NCBI GenBank assembly: GCA_963402885.1
Contig: OY727099.1
Span: 12,450,001 to 12,514,000, forward strand
DNA: 64,000 nt
Source of the DNA: Antedon bifida
Taxonomy: Eukaryota; Echinodermata; Crinoidea; Comatulida; Antedonidae
Direction of reading: 5' to 3'
Positions 57,330 through 64,000 of the stretch are shown here, piece by piece. A model generated the notes under the pieces. It made no database searches, had not been told where the DNA came from, and saw only the letters and a program-made list of their open reading frames with translations. Position numbers and translations under genes: made by a program. Within the stretch, counting starts at the first letter, position 1. Every line of letters begins with the position of its first letter.

Positions 57330-60300
57330 TATCTACCGTTCGCCTAGAAAGTAACATAGCTTTTTTTTTTTTTAAATGTGGGTAAATCAGTTAATCTAAA
57401 GGTAACAGCAATTTCTTGAATTTTTGATCAAATCATATCGAGTTTAACACTTCTAGTTCCTATTTCAGTATAATTTATAGACTGATTCATTCTATATTAA
57501 TTTGATTGAGTAAATCTGTCCAATTAATAGTTGATTAGCTAATTCAGTATCTAGATGATGTCTTAATTTATCATCAATACATTTACTGAATAGATCAATG
57601 CACTTTTTCATTGCGTCATTATGCCACGTGATAGACATTATACAACTTCGTCCTGCAATTTTTAATTACTTTGTCATAAAAACAACTTAATTATAATTAC
57701 CTTCTATATCAATACGGTATCTGGCTCTCAGTAATTGGACATTAAATGGCAGATTAATTGATTATTAACGGTTTATAATTAAAATCCTATCAACTTGGAT
57801 TGTGCAGCAATGAATGTTTCTACAAAAACACCCGATCAATAGTTTGACCATAAATATTTATGCGCTAATTATACTTCCAATTATCAGAGAATGTTTGTGG
57901 ATTTGGGATAAATGATGACTATCATACTCACTACAACTTTGAATTAATTGCATTAAATTACATTATTATTTTAAAAATCATCTACCTGAACAAATATTTT
58001 GTCATTTTTGTTTTGTTTTGAATATGCCATTTTGATGTTCTATAATAGTTATTCACCAAAAACTGGATCGGCCATTGGATTTGTGGTTATATGTAACCGT
58101 GTGGTTTGTTTTTTATAAGTGAAAACATTCTTTTTTTTTCTCCCGAAGTGATTAACTTGATTAAAACTGCAAAATGGATTTATTAATCTTCATTTTTCTG
58201 GATGACAAGACATCTTTAAGAAAACGTGAGACATTGCTATTGTGGACTCAGAAAAAAACACAATGTTTTACAATAAAATGTAATTTCTATTTTGAAAAAG
58301 CTAACATATAAAGGTAAATATACATCTTCAATTGTGTAATCATGTTTTCTAAATCTAAAGAGAAATGGTGATGCTGAACTAATTTATTCATCTCAAGCAT
58401 GAAGGTAAAGTTCATACGTTAACTTGAAAATTGTAAATATGGCGTTTATAATCTATATAGGCCTACTTAAATCAAAGAAGATCGAATATTTAGCTGCTTG
58501 TTGTTTTGAAAACGGTGGCCTAATTAAAAATCTAAATGAAAAGTTGTTTTTTTTTCAATTTTAAGATTAGTTTTAAAAATTAGAAGCAGAAAAAATATAA
58601 TTATTCGTTGTACACAATGTTTTAGCTTTTTTTTTAATGCGAACACTAATTAATAAATTATCATAAAACAATTCCGTGACAACATGTTAATCCACGGAAT
58701 AAATAACAGTGAATTATTACAATATATTTCATGCATAAGCTATGTTGAAGTGTTATGCGGCGTGGTTGCCTTTTTATAATTTGGATACTAAGCATAATAA
58801 ATGATCTGTAAAATTGGTCTATGTAATAACCAAATGCAGTTCTTGATCTATACAATGTTGATTCTATGTTTAATTTTTCAGTCATACATGCTTGAATTGT
58901 GTTGATAACAAATCAACTTTCTATTCAACTTATTGGCAGATTGTAATCTTATTGGTCAGATTGTGACCAATGACAATGCTTGTATTTTCTACTATTGTCA
59001 TGCGCAGAAAACATTATTGATATTGTACAACGTACACTAGAAACATCTTTATTATATCAAGATTCCTTGGGAGTAAAGGTACGAAAATACGTTACGCGCT
59101 TTCACGTCGACTGAAAATAACTTATTAAAAGCATCGTTACAAAACAGGTATGACGATTTACTTATTTTCACTGATCATTAACCAACACATCTTAAACCGT
59201 CCATTAAATAATATTATGTAAGTGATATTTATATTTTAGAAATGTTACCATGCGATGTATGTAATGCTTGGTAATAATAGGAAACAAGAAATTAGACACA
59301 CGCGATAGAAATACTATCACTTTTTGTTTTTGTATGCGCATGTCGCGTCGTCCACCACAATTTTGAATATTTTAAAGAGACATTTTTTAACTAAGGTTAA
59401 AGAATCAACGCTTTCTGGACATTATCCTAATATTTGTGATGAATTCGCTTAAAGTCATTAGGGTTTATGCCATTTTGACATTCATTATAATAATCCAGTC
59501 GTTAGTATAAATTGCAATGTATATAGACAATTTCATTTAACACATAACTATACATTTTGGAAGTACTGTAGGGCTATCGTTTACTGTATGAAAAAGCGGT
59601 TTTTATTATCAATATTATTTTATTTATGACAATGTATCATTAATTTGTGCATTGAAATAAGTATTTCAGATAATGTTCAGGGTTAGGACAACACACATTA
59701 TTAATATCACATCAATAACGTAAGTGAAATAAACTGTAACATGTAACTAAGAATTCGGTGGGAGATGTTATTTATACACATCTTAAATTGTTCCATTATT
59801 TAAGATTTTATTAGGCATTTTTCAGTGGTATCTTACCAATTTAATGATTTAATCAATTACAATAATAGGTAAAACATGATAATTCTAAACACAGTTTTAA
59901 ATCAAGCAATTTTCTTTCACGGCAATTGATCCAGTTCCCAAAGTATAAGGTCCTATTTTCCTGCAGGTAGTACACGTCCCTCGTGTTGTCCTGGTGCAAT
60001 ACATAAATGACATCTCCTATACAAATCCAATACAGACAACTCACTGATGAAACTTGGTGAATATGTTGTGACGATTATCAAACTATTATAGTCACTTAAA
60101 TTAACAGTCAGTTATCAATCAATCTATCATCTATCAATCCAAAAAATATCCGTTGTTAATATTTTATTAAGAAAATGTAGAGTAACCTAAACTTACGAGG
60201 AATGAATAGAGGATCGAAAGGAAGTATTTTGTTGGCGAAAACATCTATAATAGTGTTTCAGCTTCCTCTTGGATTTTAAACGATCTGTCATTCAATATGT

Positions 60301-61100
60301 TAGCAGACATCTATCAACCCAGAAAGATGTATTCCTTTGTTGATCTTTCATTAATTGTACAGTAAGGCAACCTAAAGATTCGAATTGAAAGAGGAAAACG
60401 TGAATGATGACGTTTGTATATATCTTTTGATATAGATGAGAAAGATAAGAACATTTGGAGGCCTAAACATTGCGGAAGAATGAACAAATTGGACCTCAAT
60501 ATCTGCTTAATATGCAGATGATTATACAATATGATTGTTGTTTCCTATTAAAACGTGTTCTACGATGGAATCACATTATAATATCATACAATAATATAAT
60601 GTATTAGATTATATATGTATTATTAATAAAATAATAAATTGCAACTTCGCTACATTTTCCTTAAATTAAGTTTACTGAACATTTCGATCGGTGTGAATTC
60701 AATTCTTGTAAGTTAGATTATGTTGGATTAAAGTGCTCTAATATAATCGACTGCATTAACGTGTGGTGAATTACCAATATATATTGCGAACTAAAGAAGT
60801 ATGTAATCTAAAAACTCTCTAACGTACAGTATTTCAAAATATAATTGAAAAACATATGTTCTAAAGTTATGTTCGATTTCTTTTACTGTATTAAGCGTCA
60901 TAAAAATCATGGAAGTATAGAGGAACTTTTAAACTACTAGAGATTCAACTGGACAGGGACTCCTTAAATTGGCCGACGTATATTTAGTATATCAAAATAA
61001 TAATATTATGAAGAACTATTAATCACAATTGTTTGTATACAAATCAGAACAGTTTTATAAAATTGATTTTTATTTTTAAATGAATGTCTTGCAAAAAGTT
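57330..61100. other. AT-rich non-coding stretch
   Basis: Low complexity with many TAAT-rich words. I see no coding region or clear repeat family. Conserved non-coding elements cannot be judged without alignment. Confidence 0.4.
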
Positions 61101-61119
61101 CTAAGAATACATTATCGCG

Positions 61120-61440
61120 TTGATGCGATCTCAACATTGGCGTAGTGGTTGGCATATTATTTGATTGGCTGATTGGTACAACCAGGTACAAACATGTTCT
61201 CCGCGGTACAACCAAGGCAATCTAACAACAGGATGCTGAGTTCCAGAGATCCACACGTTTATCTGTGGCTGCGACACGATCAGTTCCACGCCCCTTATTG
61301 GCCAATTAAGAAAGACGAGTGGTGTTAAACGCTAATAAAAATATAGAATCTATGTAATTCCTTATGACCATTTACACGAAGCGCGGAGCGGACGGGCGGT
61401 TTCCGCTGACGATAGATACAGATTCAAGCTGGCATACACT
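61120..61440 (+). other. Island of higher GC with CCAAT-like boxes and a short open frame
   Basis: Several attgg/ccaat words (61136, 61160, 61170, 61300) precede an ATG at 61364, whose frame starts MTIYTKRGADGRFPLTIDTD before running into AT-rich sequence. Composition differs from the flanks. It could be a promoter with a first exon or a transposon relic. No family is recognised. Confidence 0.25.
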
Positions 61441-61674
61441 AAAATCAGTACAACAACCTACTAACATTTGTGTAATCTTAGTTACTACCGTTGAAGTAAA
61501 TATTCAATTAAGAATAATTAGAAATAGTTCAAAATATACGTTTTTTATTCAAATTTAAGAAATTAGCAATACAGCCAATATAACAAATAAACGCAGATGA
61601 GGAAAACATGTGCTCAGGATCCACCTGATTCTCTATAGGCATACCATATCTCCACGTATATCTTTATCTCCGCA

Positions 61675-61800
61675 TTATGATTAGGTTAAGCCTGTGACCT
61701 ATGGGACAGGCGTCACATGTGATAAATATATGACACTGTATTACAGAATTTTCCTATGATACTAGCCAAATTATAGATACAGTACAGATAATCATGTACA
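61675..61800. repeat. Repeat sharing acaggcgtca...cactgtattacag, copy 1
   Basis: The ordered words acaggcgtca, gataaatatatgacactg, tattacag, tatgatact(a/t)gcca, gatacagtacag and aatc recur at 62570-62672. Confidence 0.7.
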
Positions 61801-62269
61801 ACACCCATGGTTAACTTCAAAACAATATATAAGAACAATTAATAAGCAATCTACAGCATCTACATGAAATGGATCAAAATACATATTATGTTGCAATTAT
61901 ACATTCTTGGTCTAGGTTAGTATCTTGGTATTTTTTCTTAAAATCTCAAACTTCATTTTAATGCTTCTAATGATGTCATCAACCGTACAGCGTAAATCAC
62001 TGTAAATGATCAGTAACATTAATCACACATTCACAGACAATTTACAAGTATTTTCAACACATCATATTAAACGTGGTATTTTTAGTAATACGTGTAAGTC
62101 TAAATAACTGGTTTATTCTTTAAAAGTATGTCGAAATGTGTAGGAGATGGGTTGGCAAATAATCTACAGTACTAGAAAATGAGATTAACTCTAAATCTAA
62201 CTATCTCTATCATTTAAGACATATTAAAGACAATATCTGTACAACTCTTCTCTGGTACAATTTAACTTC

Positions 62270-62580
62270 CTAATTTTTGACAATTCTCTCTCACCACTAC
62301 AGGAAATTTAATGTTTGTTCGTAATTATTATAGCATGTACTGTATCTACAGTAATAGGTAGGCCTAAAGTTTATGATATAGTTTCACAAGATATATATCT
62401 CACCACTACAGGAAACCTAATTTTTGACAATTCTGACTCCTCGTCTTATGGACAATCTCACCACTACAGGAAATGTAGTATTTGTTCGTAATTATTGTAG
62501 CAAATTCCATGTACTATATCTAGAGTAATAGGTATGCCTAAAGTTTGTGATACAGTTTCACATATATCACAATGTATGAT
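62270..62580. repeat. Tandem repeat of about 175 bp, two copies and a partial
   Basis: The phrase ctcaccactacaggaaa occurs at about 62290, 62400 and 62458. The first and third are followed by tttgttcgtaattatt, gta(a/c)tgtatctacagtaatagg-like words, gcctaaagttt and gatatagtttcaca. Confidence 0.8.
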
Positions 62581-62672
62581 ACAGGCGTCAGTAAAGATAT
62601 ATATTACACTGTATTACAGTATTACGTATGATACTTGCCATTTAATATGTGGAGATGCAGTACAGAGAATCT
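62570..62672. repeat. Repeat sharing acaggcgtca...cactgtattacag, copy 2
   Basis: Same word order as 61675-61800. Together with the tandem repeat just before it, this suggests a larger old duplication in this area. Confidence 0.7.
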
Positions 62673-62679
62673 ATATATT

Positions 62680-64000
62680 ATTGTTATTTTGCCATTGAAA
62701 TTAATAAATGTTCTTGAAAATCGGGTGATTCGATTTCATTTCAATGAAAAGTAATTTTAATATCACCTTTACTATAAAATATGAAAAACCATGGAGGTAA
62801 TATAAACATGTGTTTTCATTACCTTCTTGGGAAAACAAAACAGGTTGAAAAATTCCATAGCTTTACGACTTCGTCATTCATGGCTATTCATGTCATAATG
62901 CCTTACACAGTAAGTGCTGTTTGAATTATTGTCATTGAACCTATAATTAGCCTACACCGAGAATGGTAAATTTTTCTAAATATAGCAATGCCTATGCAAT
63001 TTTGCTAATGGAAGACTTATCTTCCACCCTGTAAGCTGTTATAATCGTATTTTCATTACTGCAATTAATTTAGTATTATAAATAGGCCTAATATTATTGT
63101 AGAGTTCTTGTGGCCACGTTTATGTAACTATTCGTCGATTATAAAAACTAATTTAAATTTTCCATCCTCGTTATCGGTATTAATCTCTTTAATTTTTAAT
63201 ATCAAAATTCACCTTGTTAATTTGCAATTGTTAAATATATTATTGTAACATAACCTCGTAGGCCTAATAACATTAACCGCGAAAAATATTATGGATTAAC
63301 CCTAAAGTACCCTAAAATCTTTGAGGGAAAAATATTTAATTTTACCTCCCTCAATGCTAAAATTAATTTATGGAGTCAGATTTGGATGGTGATAATTTCT
63401 ACATTTTTTAAAAAGTTTCATAACACTTTCAGATTCAAAAACTGATTGAGAAACGTAATGTTAGAGTGACACCAAATGTCAGCTCATTGGACACAAGATT
63501 TCTTAGATTTGCTTCGTAGACGAAGTATGCCTCTAAATACATACTTTTCTTTGAAAGTTATCAAAGCACCTCTTTTTATATACTTTTTTTTTGATAACCA
63601 ATGTCTTATTTTGTGTATTTCCTGATTAGATTTATCTTTGACAGTGTCAAATAAATATAAAAGTATCCGCAATTACTTTACATTTAAATAGCACCTTTAA
63701 AACTCACCGGTAGAATATCTTGTTACTAATACAGAACAGTAACATAGTTACTGGTCACACATGCGTTTTAACAAGATTTATATTTCTTAGATTATCGGTT
63801 TTAAAATGTATCAAATAATATATTTTTCTCATGGGTGTAACCTTAGACGATTGAAAAGTTACTAATATGTTTCTAAAAAGGTAAGTTACATTATATTGCC
63901 ATAGTTAGGATTTAGTATCGACATGCTTGGGATGTTTGCTGTAGTTTTAATCAAGAGTAATAATTTTAACATGGAATAATATCGGGTTTTTGCGGACTGT
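62680..64000. other. AT-rich non-coding stretch to window end
   Basis: Nothing gene-like is visible. A short hairpin (gcttcgtagacgaagt) lies near 63511. The 62-aa minus frame at 63484-63672 has no recognisable features. Confidence 0.4.

Noticed and set aside
1-64000. CRISPR arrays, operons, phage or bacterial mobile systems
   Set aside because: The window is an intron-containing animal genome. The direct repeats present are minisatellites without spacer architecture.

Overview
This is a metazoan nuclear DNA window: very AT-rich, with intron-split genes, no prokaryote-style operons and many short transposable elements. Families of short inverted-repeat elements, tRNA-derived SINEs and dense clusters of the palindrome AGGCCT in TAGGCCTA-like contexts suggest a marine invertebrate deuterostome. 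Echinoderm is my best guess, but that is an inference from composition and repeat style only.

Four conserved protein genes were reconstructed by hand from splice sites, reading phase and family similarity. They form two head-to-head pairs. (1) APEX1, the AP endonuclease, lies on the minus strand. Its start codon is at 16300 and its 3' part runs off the left edge. It is divergent from GET1/WRB on the plus strand (16891-18964, 4 exons, 183 aa), with about 590 bp between start codons. (2) DCAF6 lies on the minus strand (33866 down to 25370, 15 exons, 797 aa). It is divergent from MPC2 on the plus strand (34927-43678, 5 coding exons, 154 aa), with about 1.06 kb between start codons. MPC2 and DCAF6 are also head-to-head neighbours in human, so this pair looks like old conserved microsynteny. 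GET1 and DCAF6 converge on an interval that holds a nearly perfect 2,514-bp tandem duplication ending exactly at the DCAF6 stop codon.

Layout: 1-16300, APEX1 with two introns of about 6 kb separated by a 31-nt microexon, plus transposon debris including a 1.6-kb element with TTAA target sites. 16301-18964, shared promoter and GET1. 18965-25372, GET1 downstream region and the tandem duplication. 25370-33866, DCAF6, with a 20-bp minisatellite split by a SINE. 33867-34926, shared promoter with a poly-C tract of about 23 nt. 34927-43678, MPC2, with a second TTAA element, a large fold-back palindrome and SINEs in its introns. 43679-54100, repeat-rich intergenic DNA: a tandem repeat split by a MITE, a GC-rich island of possible retroelement origin, a LINE 3' end, a higher-order satellite and a decayed LINE endonuclease region. 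54100-64000, AT-rich DNA with a long purine-rich tract and tandem repeats, and no gene I can support.

The genes are housekeeping: DNA base-excision repair, tail-anchored protein insertion into the ER, a CUL4-DDB1 substrate receptor and mitochondrial pyruvate import. I see no shared pathway beyond possible promoter sharing, and no new biological system. The more unusual observations are the APEX1 exon architecture (duplicated 45-nt exons with GC splice donors and a catalytic microexon), the duplication at the DCAF6 stop codon, and the nested repeat structures.
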